A DNA stretch of 64,000 nt from Mycogone perniciosa (Eukaryota; Ascomycota; Sordariomycetes; Hypocreales; Hypocreaceae). Position 1 is the first letter of the stretch, and each line of letters opens with the position of its first letter. The stretch spans positions 1,240,001 through 1,304,000 of the forward strand of contig JAOALB010000001.1 of the NCBI GenBank assembly GCA_025331125.1, in the 5' to 3' direction. Positions 45,517 to 55,837 of the stretch are shown piece after piece. The translations under genes and the position numbers were made by a program. The notes under the pieces are model-generated. The model was not told the origin of the DNA, ran no database searches, and worked only from the letters and a program-made list of their open reading frames with translations.

Positions 45517-46624
45517 ATGAAGGCAACCGAGAGACCCACCGAGGAGCGTATTGATGAAGCCTTTAGGGACTTTCAGCAACTTGATGGTCCTCGTCACGCT
45601 CTAGTGCTCCCGCTATACCAGCAATACCTCGACGGTGGCTGTTACATCTACGGCGAGTACATCCCTTCGGATATTCAGTTAGTTCAAGAATCGGATTTTG
45701 CAATCACTGCCAAGCGAAACGTGTTAGAACCCGGCTATCTTGATGAAGTTGATGTTGTCAAAATCTCAGCCCTTTTCACCATCAACATCATGGGATATGA
45801 CCCAGAGACACGTTGCTACGCATTCCGTGGCCAGCATCTCCTCTTAGACCAGTTCCTCAACTTCATTGAAGAAGCTTTACGTGGTTACAATGTGGAGTTC
45901 ACTTGGTCCCTGCGTGAGACCAGGATTCCTCTCGAAGGCCTCCCACAAAGCCTGAGCTACGAGGACTTCGCGAAACATGTCGAGGTCCTGGATTACCTCG
46001 TGTGGCTGGGCGATAATGGTCAGACCACTGATGACGAAGGTGGGTAACTCTCAACGCAAACAGCTATGCGGGATCAGCAGCACACATTCTAACTCGCTGG
46101 ACGCAGCCGAAGGGTTCGATGCTTCCGAGAGTGACGGAGGTAAGTGGCACGTGATGCAAGGGTTTCCAAGGATAATGGCCAAATACTCAACCTCACTAAT
46201 TGTAGATGACACCGTCATGGTGACACCCGATCAGGAGGACGATGACATGGCCGTGTCCCTCAGCCAGGAGGGCGATATCGTGGTCGTGTCCCTTGACCAA
46301 GACCGTGACGATCAGGCAACTGATGAGGAACTGGAGGCTGAGCACATCGCCGAGACGACTGCTACACCCAACAACACCCCTGAGAACCCTGTTCAGCCAA
46401 GCATGGGGCAGTTTGAGGGCCAGCCGTCGATGCTCAATGTGCCAGTTCTTCCGGAGCCTGAGGTCTCTGCTGGTCGGTATTCCCTCCGTGCGAGAAATAA
46501 ACCCTCGATCGAGAACAGCCCAACCCCAGCCCCGACTCCGAAGAAGGCAAAAGCTCGCGCTCCCAAGAAGACACCGGCGAAGGCCACCAAGGCCAAGAAT
46601 ACCCGGGCAAAGGGTCGTCGTTAA
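45517..46624 (+). CDS. Unknown protein with acidic middle and histone-H1-like basic tail
   Basis: Three exons (45517-46039, 46107-46139, 46206-46624; introns of 67 and 66 nt) give 324 aa. The 33 nt middle exon fits in frame on both sides. The N-terminal 175 residues look like a folded domain that I do not recognise (LDGPRHALVLPLYQQYLDGG, YIYGEYIPSDIQLVQESDF, FLNFIEEALRGYNVEF). An acidic linker follows (DDEAEGFDASESDGDD, TPDQEDDDMAVSL). The end has RYSLRARNKPSIENSP, a motif like those in DNA-associated proteins, and then a Lys/Ala/Pro tail (KKAKARAPKKTPAKATKAKN). I infer a nuclear, chromatin-linked role. The ATG has a good context (AGCAAGATG). Confidence 0.78.
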
Positions 46625-47593
46625 TACAGCGGCACCAGTGCAATCGTTGGAAACCCCAATGTCCGTGGAGGCAAGTTCTTTGGCTTTTCCTAAGCTTGTT
46701 TAAGCGCTGACCTGATTGTTCGTGCCTGTAGCATCGGCAAGGCAATGGAGCAATGCAATGTCACGTCGCAGTGGCGAGATATTGTATGAATCGACCAATT
46801 TTCCATGTTTCGACTGTGCTTATTGTGGATGTTGGATCCAAAAGATTTGGAACACCTCAGATGTTTGACTTGGACAGGCGGTCTGACCCCCGTTGAATGA
46901 ATGAATAAATGGATGAATGCACAAGGACATTGTGCAATGATTGAGATGAATTATGGCTCGGCTTGCTTTTAGGGAAACAAGGGAACGGTTTTATGTAGGA
47001 ATTGAACTGGGTCAAGGGATGATGAATGAATGAATATGAATGAGTGAGTGAATGAATGAATGAAATGAATCTTATGATCATGATGGAACCAAAAGGCTTG
47101 GCGATTTTTGTGTCCAAAGGTGGCTTAGCGCACTACCCAAGGCCTCCACCATATACGGAGTACTATTAACTTAACTCGTACTCGAAAGAAGGCTCCTCCG
47201 TACAGGTAATAGTATGAAGTAGTACTCTGAATAATTTATATTATTAATTATAATAACTTGCTTTGTAAGATGACTGGACGGAGCCTTGTCTCAATCAACC
47301 CCAAATTGCACCACTCAGACTCAAGAGGTCCTCGTACGGAATTATCCGTACGACATAAGGTTGTGGCTTTTTAACCTCATTTTCTCTGTAGCCTAAAACA
47401 CGCGAGAGTCATGAACATAGTAAGATCCCCCAATAAGAAGCGTTGAATCCTTCTCCACGAAAAATGCCTAAGATTATGCATAACGGCTACCCCAACCTTC
47501 TAGAGAGCCAAGCCCATCAAGCTTTCGGGTTAAAATGCCATTCCTGTCCACATCAATCGACGTTTATGGCACACGTAGATGCCTGTTTGAGAG
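46625..47593. other. Intergenic region
   Basis: Holds TGAA-type microsatellites and TACGGAGTACT near 47155. AT-rich around 47225-47265. No gene seen. Confidence 0.5.
47018..47071 (+). repeat. Imperfect TGAA/GAAT microsatellite
   Basis: Repeated GAAT units with TGAG variants; a shorter related tract (GAATGAATGAATAAATGG) lies at 46892-46920. Confidence 0.8.
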
Positions 47594-49275
47594 ATGAAAG
47601 TCAGAAAGCTAACAGTGTGCCACTCGTGCCGAGCCCGGAAACTTGGGGTGAGTTGCAGCTCAAACAACCCGATTCAGATACAAAACGCGAGCTGACCTAT
47701 CCCCCGAATCCCTCAGTGTGACGGGAAGCGCCCTTCTTGCTCCCAATGCGCCTGGGCAAAGATCAAGTGTGGTGGTTATCACTATGACCTGATATTTGTG
47801 CCATCTAGTCTGACTGTTGTCACGTCTTCGGAGAGGACCAAGAAAACGACAAAGAAGGACGCAGCTAAGAAACAGCAAGCTCTCATCGAAACAAAGAAAC
47901 AAGCCGTTTACTACCAATCCCAATCACCCATCACCCCGTCACTGAGCTGGCCATTACAGGGTATCATCTCCCTGATCGTTCAGAACCTCACACCCCAAAA
48001 ATGTGGTTCCATCTCGCCCTGGAGTCAGGATCTGCCCCCCCGCAAGTGTGATGATGCCTGGATCGAGCTACTGCCGTGTCTTTCTACCGCGGGGCGGCAT
48101 GCAGATGCCCTGGTTGCATCTCTTAAAGCTCTTGGCATGGCGATCGTAGCCAGGGGACGGCATGGCATCGCGCCAATGTCAGATGCCCTAGCGACTCGTT
48201 GCTCCGCGCTGCGCTCACTCCAAAGCTATCTCCCGTGTGTTAGCCCAGCTAACTCTAACGTGTTGGCAGCAGCGATTATGTGCCTTTTATTATCAGAGGT
48301 AGTTGCTGCATTACCACCCTGAATACTGCTTCCACGCTAACAAGATGCCCTAACAGCTCATCCTGACGACTGGTATTGGCGGTACGAGTCAAAGTGATAG
48401 GGCCCATGCCTCCGGGCTTGGCGGGCTTGTACAGCTCCATGGTCCAGAGTTCTACTCGTCGGGGCCGTCACATAACCTTTTTATCGGTTTTCGTTCTTGT
48501 CTGGTATGGCTCTATGATGTTAGTTTTGCTCTATTGCTCTCCAGTCACTAATATCAATCTTGAATAGGTTGTGAATGCAATATGCACTCTCACGCCAACA
48601 TTCCTTAGGGAGCCTGAATGGAAGACCATTCCGTTTCAGCATCATCCGCCCAACTCCTTCCAGACTCTCTTGTCTGAAGTTGCGGATTTTCCAGAAATAT
48701 TAATTGCCATTGCGGATCTAGATGTGAATCCAGATCCAGACGCCCCCCGTGCTGCCTTTGCGGCGGTTGGAGAGCTTCTTGGGAGGCTAGATGATTGGAA
48801 TAAGTCCCTCCACAATCTATCTCAGAGCCCTCCGTTCCAAATCATTACGAAAGCCCCCAACGACTATCACATCTGGTTCCCTAACATTACTGTCGCAACT
48901 TCCGTGCCGCATTACTGGACCTTTTGGATCATGTGCTTGGTTAACATCCGGAAACTTATGTCTCGGTATCCGAGTCTGGCAGACAGTCAATTCTTGATCC
49001 ATGGCGAAAGTCCGGACAGTCCACTCATCACAGAGATAGCGATACAAATCTGCCTCTGGATCTTTCGGAGCATTGAATTCCATTTCCAGGATGAAATGAA
49101 ACTAATCGGACCACTCTGCGTGATAGTTCCTGCGAGAATATCGTATCAGTTTCTCCAGGCCAATTGCCGTCAAGATCCTGATATCCTATCGTGGTGCGAA
49201 CGCATCCTTCAGATGGTTGAACACAAAGAGCATCGCCACCTTAGAGCTTTCATGACATACGAGTATGGGCCTTAG
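47594..49275 (+). CDS. Zn2Cys6 (Gal4-type) transcription factor
   Basis: Fungal-specific DNA-binding regulator. Four exons (47594-47647, 47717-48298, 48357-48503, 48568-49275; introns 69, 58 and 64 nt) give 496 aa. Exon 1 has only 18 codons (MKVRKLTVCHSCRARKLG) and holds the first two cysteines. Exon 2 completes the cluster: CDGKRPSCSQCAWAKIKC. Together they give Cx2Cx6Cx6Cx2Cx6C at residues 9-36, a perfect binuclear zinc motif. A basic linker follows (TKKDAAKKQQALIETKK). The remaining 400 residues match the fungal-TF C-terminal region in style (LRSLQSYLPCVSPANSNVLA, GLGGLVQLHGPEFYSSG, CLWIFRSIEFHFQDEMKLIG). The target genes are unknown; no biosynthetic cluster is next to it. Confidence 0.87.
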
Positions 49276-49365
49276 ATATTCATATATGAAAGCGAATTTG
49301 TATTCTTCATGTTATGCCACTGAACCCGAAATTTCATTACGGACGACTCGCTGCAGGTTACCCTC

Positions 49366-49947
49366 TCACAAGACCTGCTTGCGTTCACCTGGATTGAGCC
49401 ACACCACCTTGTCCTGAATTCCCTCCCCAGCAAACAACTTGCTCAGCGCTCCCATCCCTCGAAATGCATCGGCACCAAAACATCAACATTGAGGTCCCGC
49501 GCAAGCTGCACAGCCTGTTTCCCACCCATGGCGATCTGCAAAGTGGAATCCGATGGGAGCGTGGTGGAGCCCAAGTTGAAAATACCGAGGCTGACGTGGA
49601 ACTTCTTGTGGATCTCGACAAGCTCCCCAACATAGACAGTGCCGCAGGAGAAATAAATGGCGTTGGGCAATCCGTCCGTGCTTCCGAACTCGGCGGCTAT
49701 AACGGCCACTGTCGTCGACATTATCTGGGTGGTCCTCATGGCTGAGGACAACTGCGTCGATGACAGGAAGGTCCTTGAGCTTGAGAGCTGAGTTGGTGGA
49801 GGTCTTGAGGAGCATGATGCCACAGTCCTATTCCGCGCCCGGAGGGGAGAAGAATGGGTTGGTGATGAAGTTGATGCCATCAACTTCGATGATGGCAGTA
49901 GTAATTCTGATGAAGGCGATGTTGGCAAAGCTCTTGAAGGAAGGCAT
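49366..49947 (-). pseudogene. Metallo-beta-lactamase-fold hydrolase, disrupted
   Basis: The minus strand begins MPSFKSFANIAFIRITTAII and EVDGINFITNPFFSPPGAE, then hits an in-frame TAG at 49828. The same frame resumes with IMLLKTSTNSALKLKDLPVI and DAVVLSHEDHPDNVDD, whose SHEDHPDN is the fold's metal-binding HxxDH-like motif. Intact homologues then have roughly 75 more residues, which are absent; a different frame continues with EFGSTDGLPNAIYFSCGTVY and DVLVPMHFEGWER. A further frame change leads to IQDKVVWLNPGERKQVL. One stop, one internal deletion and two frame changes make this a clear pseudogene of the fungal MBL family related to L-ascorbate-6-phosphate lactonase-like proteins. Confidence 0.82.
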
Positions 49948-51844
49948 GTTGCTGTTCTGTCGTTGATGTGCTTTATTTGATAGTGAAGAGATTGTTTGAC
50001 GGAGAGTCAATCCTGTGATTTACGGTTTCCAAAAAATGGTATTTGGAATACAGAAATTACACTAGCAACTCTATTATGAACATATAACCTTAATATTAGA
50101 AATATCTACATACTAGAAATATATTTCTTACCAAACGACGTTTCTGTTCTATACTTCATGACGAGGTATGGAGTATTGTGCTCACTCATGAGATCATCAT
50201 CTAGCGATAAACCAGGAATTATTTCTTCAAATCGACCAAAGCTGTAGTTAGATTCATTGGTGCGTCCAGCTATTACCTTGCCCCACTTGTTGGGCCATCC
50301 ATGATTCTCATGAGAAGATGCAAGTCGGATTATCGCTCCCTATGCCCCATGCAACGTGAACTGCCCTTGCTTCTGCCATAAGCCTTAAGCCTTAAGCTTA
50401 CTTATTTAGGTTGTAACGACCCGATCACGGCTTCGCTAGCGGCATTGGCATAAATCGTACCACCATTACTAGTATTATTTTATTTTATTGCCTCGGCACT
50501 CTGATCTCAAGTCAGCATGATCCACCCCGAATTCTGACCGACAGGCCGAAGGCCTAACCGCCTAATCGGCTGAAAAGTCTCTACTTCTTTCTATCTATGT
50601 AACTGGATGACAGACGGCTGGTATTTGGTCGACCCATGGGCCAAAATGCTGAGAAATATTATTTGTAAGTCAGCAGTATGTAAAAGTTGGGGTTCGGGAT
50701 TGTGTGCTGAACAAAACACATAATACGGCATGTAGGCACTTCAATTCGAGCTCCTCTCCGCGATTGGTTACAGATAACATTCTCAAACTCCCCCAGTCAT
50801 AAGTAGCCAATCGCCTCCATGCTCACATGCATTACAAAGGTCCTCGTTCTCCATAACTCGCTGTGAGAACCTTTTTTGGACGTCTCGAGAAAGTAATATG
50901 TCCGCCAAGATACTACTAGAACATGGGTGCCAGGATACCAGGTAGTCGTCCTGGCTGCATCGAACCCCAGTTTCCCCGCGATATGTAGCCAATCACTCCA
51001 AACACCTCCTCAGCAGAATACTACCCTACCTCAATTTCTCGATTCGCATAGGAAGCCGAATTGGGATAACGATCGGTCTGATCTCTCAAGCGAGGGCGAA
51101 TACGATCACTATTTTTTCCAGGTTTCTGGTAAGCAATTAATTAAATCGGACTCTTTCATGACATACTATTGGCCATTCTATCTATTTCTTGACATCACCT
51201 GGAGCATCCTTTGTTCTAGGGCTGTAGAGTTCCGCTGGGTTGCTTGTACATCGGTCTCTACCTTCTCACAAAGCAAGATGGCTCAAGCCAGCATGTAAAA
51301 TTACAGGGAGACGCCACATAAAAAAACTGAAGTGTATGTACTTCGTATTAGGGTAGGATTGTGGCTCTTCAGCTGCCAAAAGTCCTTCGTTGAAGCATGC
51401 CCAAGGTGGTCTAGATGAAGCTCAACGGAGTATCATTCGGAGCCCATGGCCCAGAAACTTCTGTCAATATCCAAAGATGAACAATATTGCCACAATTCGG
51501 GAAACCAGTAAGCGATGATGTGAACGGCGGGTGGTTGAAAGTGATTAGGTAAAATTTAGACTGCTTGAGATGCTTGCCGCGATGGCTCAGACTGGGAAAC
51601 AGGGTAACAGCGCATGAGCTGAATGTAACTAACTTGTTGGTACAAAACATCTCCTCGAAATGAGAGTCCAGTGCATCGTGGAATCCCTTGTTGATCCAAA
51701 TGAAGATATAAAGTGAGTTTCCCCCCCCGATCTTCATGCCCACTTCACCACCCAGTTCATCACTCTCAGTCCCAGAAAGAGAAAGAAAAAGGCCTCAACT
51801 GATCGCTCTTGGTTCAGAAACAGATCATCAAAGAAACCATCACC
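49948..51844. other. Long intergenic region
   Basis: 1.9 kb without a supported gene. AT-rich at 50040-50160. A LTR-like start (TGTAACGACCCGATCACGG) occurs at 50414 but no matching end was found. The last 100 bases are the promoter of the next gene. Confidence 0.45.
51707..51713 (+). promoter_or_regulatory. Putative TATA box of the secreted SH3-like gene
   Basis: TATAAAG, 138 bases before the ATG at 51845. Confidence 0.5.
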
Positions 51845-52339
51845 ATGAAGTTCCACGCCACTTCTCTTCTCGCTTTCCTCCTCCCTCTCGTCGCCGCCGC
51901 CCCAGCTCCCAATGAGGACATCTCACTCGTCTCTCGCAATTCTCCTCCCGCCGTTGAAGGTGACTTCACTATTCAGGGACGTCTGTGCAAAATCATCGGT
52001 GACTCTGCAACTGTCAATTGTCGGTCCGGCCCGGGCTTCAGCTACGCCACCATTGCCACCGTGAGCAAAGGGACAAACTACCAATTCACCTGCTACAAGA
52101 CGGGCGACTGCTATAATGGTAACTGGTGAGTTAATCTCACACATGTCGTGTTGAGCTTTGAACGAGGCCTGCTAAAAGAATGTGTAGCACTTGGGACCGG
52201 ATTGACTGGGATGGCAAGAGCTGTTATGCCAATGGCTACTACACAGACGCGGGCTGCAGTACATGTAAGGCAAGCATTAAACGTATGGAAGGAAGTGATT
52301 GCTAACTGTTACATAGCCAACCTCCCCAAGTGCACTTGA
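51845..52339 (+). CDS. Secreted bacterial-type SH3 (SH3b) domain protein, 126 aa
   Basis: Three exons (51845-52125, 52188-52264, 52317-52339; introns 62 and 52 nt) give 126 aa. A signal peptide (MKFHATSLLAFLLPLVAAAP) is followed by a short linker. The SH3b core is LCKIIGDSATVNCRSGPGFS and YATIATVSKGTNYQFTCYKT; VNCRSGPG is the family hallmark. Six cysteines suggest disulphides. The last exon encodes only seven residues and the stop. SH3b proteins often bind cell wall; in fungi such small proteins are commonly found near or in lysozyme- or NlpC-like contexts, but nothing of the kind is adjacent. Confidence 0.87.
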
Positions 52340-52672
52340 GTAACCTTGGTGGCACTTTGGCTATGCCTCCCTTCCCGTATACATGATGATTCATAGTGAG
52401 GAAGCATGAAGGAATGAGGGGCGCAATTTTCTGAGTGGTGGACCTGAAAGCTTTGGATAGTTGGTCATAGTCATGGGAAATAGTCATTCGTTTACAAGAA
52501 AAAAAATAGAAATTTGGGCAGTATCTTTGGGCTTCCTGTGACGAATTCCGGAGAAGGCTCTAGCTTCTCGTCTTTGAACTTGTGCATTGACACCCCCTCG
52601 TATCTCTATGCTATTCATACATAAAACTTTACAAAATCCTGACGTGTAACTTTCATTACAAATCCCATTCAT
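52340..52672. other. Intergenic region between convergent genes
   Basis: 3' regions only; nothing recognised. Confidence 0.45.
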
Positions 52673-53324
52673 TCAACTGTCCAAACCAGGACAGTTCTCT
52701 GACGTAATACTAACAATCTCACTGTATGGCGCAGGGTCGGTCCAAATCAGGTTGAAGGAATCACTATGGTAATCGATCACATTGCTCGCACCCAGCGCCT
52801 TAGCAATGGCACTGAGCTCCTTATGCTCCCAACTGCACACCAAAATTCAGTACCATGAAACCTCAAAAAAGAAATATAGATTGGAGGACCTACCAGATGA
52901 GAATGTTGCCAGGGCCACGATAGCTCTCCACAACAGCCTTTACACAATCAGTGTCGTCTCGCCCGCATGTGGTGTCCACGTCGATGTCCAAGTCCTGAGC
53001 TAAAGGCGCAACAGTGTCCAGAGGCCTCGTTCGTCGACCGTCTAAACGTAGTCAGTGCGTCAATAAAATATCCTCCATAGCAAGTTTTGAGGCTCCGCTT
53101 TTTCTGTACTCACGCTTCTTTGGCTTCTCGGCCATGATGTAGTCGATGTTGTACTGTGAAGCTGCGCCGAATACTGATCGCAAGCACTGCGCACGCTCTT
53201 GACCTTGCATACTCAGACCAATGTCGTCATCATGAGCAGGCTTCTCCCCGTGGCGGATCAAGTAGACAATGGGTGACCGTGCAGTAGCCAGAGCTGCCAA
53301 GAAGAGGAACACAACAGGCTTCAT
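52673..53324 (-). CDS. Secreted histidine-phosphatase-superfamily protein, 172 aa
   Basis: Three exons (53114-53324, 52894-53041, 52673-52832; introns 72 and 61 nt) give 172 aa. The signal peptide is MKPVVFLFLAALATARS. The catalytic RHG motif is in IVYLIRHGEKPAHD, and the second catalytic histidine is in ICWEHKEL. DTTCGRDDTDCVK carries two cysteines. It belongs to the phosphoglycerate-mutase-like clan; the short form matches fungal secreted proteins of unknown substrate. A TATA-like TATAAATA lies about 65 bases upstream. Confidence 0.85.
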
Positions 53325-54539
53325 GGTAGGTAGTGATCTATCCGATGTAGTATGTTTCAACGCCATAAAGACTGGGAGACTCCAAGTATTTATACCGTAA
53401 TGTGCATTCCTTGGTAGGTGCTCCAGACACAAGCCAAGGATCCCGTCTCTTGCAGATCTCTCGTATCGGAGATGCCGGTATCCGATCCTTCATGACGCGA
53501 TCCCGGCCGCGTTCAAGGCTACTTCGTACTCCGTCCCTAAGGCCGGGGAGCGAAACACAGACCTGCTGATTGAGACTTTACGTCACTCTGATGCACAAGA
53601 AATACTTTATACGACCTGCCAAATCACAAAGACAAGGCGGACGTGCTTTTACTTTTGGAAGTGCTGATCTTTAGACATCAGTTCGTATGTTGAAAGTCAT
53701 ACAACGCAAGAAGAATAAGATATGGCCTTTGTGAACAGAGATATCATGCTCTGTTTCCCGCATTCATGAATTTAGCGGCTTTCCTTTGTCCGCTAACAAA
53801 CGGGCGACCAGGGGCAAAGCGGTTCGTCCCATCGCTAATGAGATCAGAGCTATCTAGTGGCAGCCATTGTTTGTGGCGACCTCACCACATCAACTTTGAT
53901 TGGAAGACGCCGCCGATCACGGAGAAAACATTTGGTAAACATTTCAGAAAGCCATTTCTTAACGACTCCGTAGCCGACGGCGACCTATGGTTTATTCCTA
54001 TGCTGAAATATAGAATTTCTAAGAAAATAGAAAGGCACTCGTCAGTCTAGTAAAAATGAAAGAGAACGATTATTGAAGTTTTATCAGTAGATCATGTCGT
54101 CCCGTGCCATTTCAACATCTACAGTTCGTAATTACTCTTTTCGGAAGGTCTTAAGAGGATCCATCTCTCAATAGAGGGGCAATTGCGGGGTAAGAAGTGT
54201 ACAAAATCTCTCCCAATTTTGCACCCCAACACTGGGAAGATGATCCGTCAAAGTCTGTAAACACCTGTTCCAAGGCCTGTAATGCCATCACAACCTCGAC
54301 AGTGACAGAGTGAGTTGTTAAAGAGACTGATCACAATTTTCTTGACCTGTAATCAGGCAGCAAATCTCGAAGGTCCTTTCAAAATTGGCATAGAGTCGTT
54401 CATGACAAACATACACCCACTGTAGCCCAGCAGACACAACTGTCCAAACACTACACAGAGCACAATATAGGATCGAGACAACAACCTTCCTCAGCTACTT
54501 ATTTAGAGACTTGATGGCATGAAGTGTGAAAATATCCCC
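53325..54539. other. Intergenic region
   Basis: 1.2 kb without a supported gene. CGTACTCCGT at 53525. A 94-codon frame at 53766 has no recognisable domain. Confidence 0.45.
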
Positions 54540-55837
54540 TCATTCATACCTGTTATCAAACTCTGCCCTGGCTGCCTGGGCAAGAGCATCGTCAATCAGC
54601 ACCCTAAGCGCGAGTACAGCCATGCCCTTCGCACTCTTCATTGCAATATCATGGGACTCATCTGTGCCCGCCGCAGCCGCAAACTGTCGGCTATGTAGTG
54701 CCACGTTCGCTTCTGTGTTCAAACCAAACGAACCATGGAAACCGGGAACCACGTGCGACACATTGCCCATATCGGTCGAGGCGTTGAAAGGCTCCGGGGG
54801 CCTAATGCCGACGGTTTCACCCAGCGCGGCCATGTCCTCGACGTAGGCATTGCACAATGCCATGTTTGAAATGACGTCTTTGTATGTCGCGGACCTATTT
54901 TACACATGAGTTAGAACGTAGAACAATGTGATCATCCGGGGGAAATTGGAATCACTTACTGTTCGTAATTGGTCTTGCATCCAGTAGCCAGAGCTCCAGC
55001 TTGGAGACAAGCCTTGACTCGCTCTTGCAAGAGTTCGCCACGGTCTGTAGTCGGAGCCCGCACATACCAGTTCATCCGAGTGTAATCCGTGATGACATTG
55101 GGCACTGTACCGCCCACCTCAATGACGCCGTGGATGCGCTCATCGGGACGGATCTGCTGCCGAAGCATAGACACATTGTTATATCCAGAAACCGCAGCAT
55201 CCAGAGCATTAACGCCGTTCCAAGGCTCACCTGCCGCGTGGGCCGTGGCTCCCCGGAACTCAACACGAAACTTGTGACTCGCGACTAGATCGAACGCCGC
55301 CATGCCTGAGTAGCTCGTACCAGGGGAATTGACAATCCGAATAGGCACAGGGTGAGACATGATAGCCGCAGCAACATCCTCAGGGGGACTGAAGGCACCG
55401 GCATCAATGAGGGCCGCCTTGCCACCACCACCCTCCTCAGCCGGAGTGCCGAGGATCCTCAGACGGCCTGAAATTCCAAGCTTGGTCAAGACATGAGCAG
55501 CGCCGAGGAAAGCAGCCAGAGATGAGGTAGCAATGAGGTTGTGACCGCAGCCATGACCAATCTCCGGGAGGGCATCGTACTCCGCACAAATGACAACCTG
55601 GCGCCCTCCCGACCCAATAGCCACCTCGAAGCTAGTCTCTAAGCCATAGGTACTGCGCTTGACATCGAATCCTTGCTTCTCTAGAAATTTGGTGAGAGTT
55701 TCGTGGGCCAGGAATTCCTTGTAGCCAGTCTCTGGGTTGTCGTGGATGGTTTGGTTGACGATGCGGATCTCGGAACTGAGCTCGTCCAGGTGAGCATTAA
55801 CAAGCGCACGCAATTGCTCGAGATCCGGACTGGCCAT
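54540..55837 (-). CDS. M20-family amidohydrolase (PM20D2-like)
   Basis: M20 amidohydrolases cleave amide bonds of dipeptides or N-acyl amino acids with metal ions. Exons 54960-55837 and 54540-54894, with a 65 nt GTAAGT...ATAG intron, give 410 aa. Metal and catalytic motifs are ICAEYDALPEIGHGCGHN, GTPAEEGGGGKAALIDAG and VEFRGATAHAAGEPWNGVNA. The dimerisation (lid) domain is in the middle, RIHGVIEVGGTVPNVITDYT. The C-terminus has STDMGNVSHVVPGFHGSFGL, whose HVVPGFH supplies the last metal-site histidine. Length and motifs fit the PM20D2 / aminobenzoyl-glutamate-hydrolase-like group. There is no signal peptide, so it is cytosolic. Confidence 0.94.

Noticed and set aside
50414..50640. LTR-like start TGTAACGACCCGATCACGG
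   Set aside because: No matching 3' end or target duplication was found.
50927..51298. 123-codon plus-strand frame
   Set aside because: No recognisable domain, no signal peptide and no splice pattern; judged chance.
53766..54050. 94-codon plus-strand frame
   Set aside because: No recognisable domain or start context.
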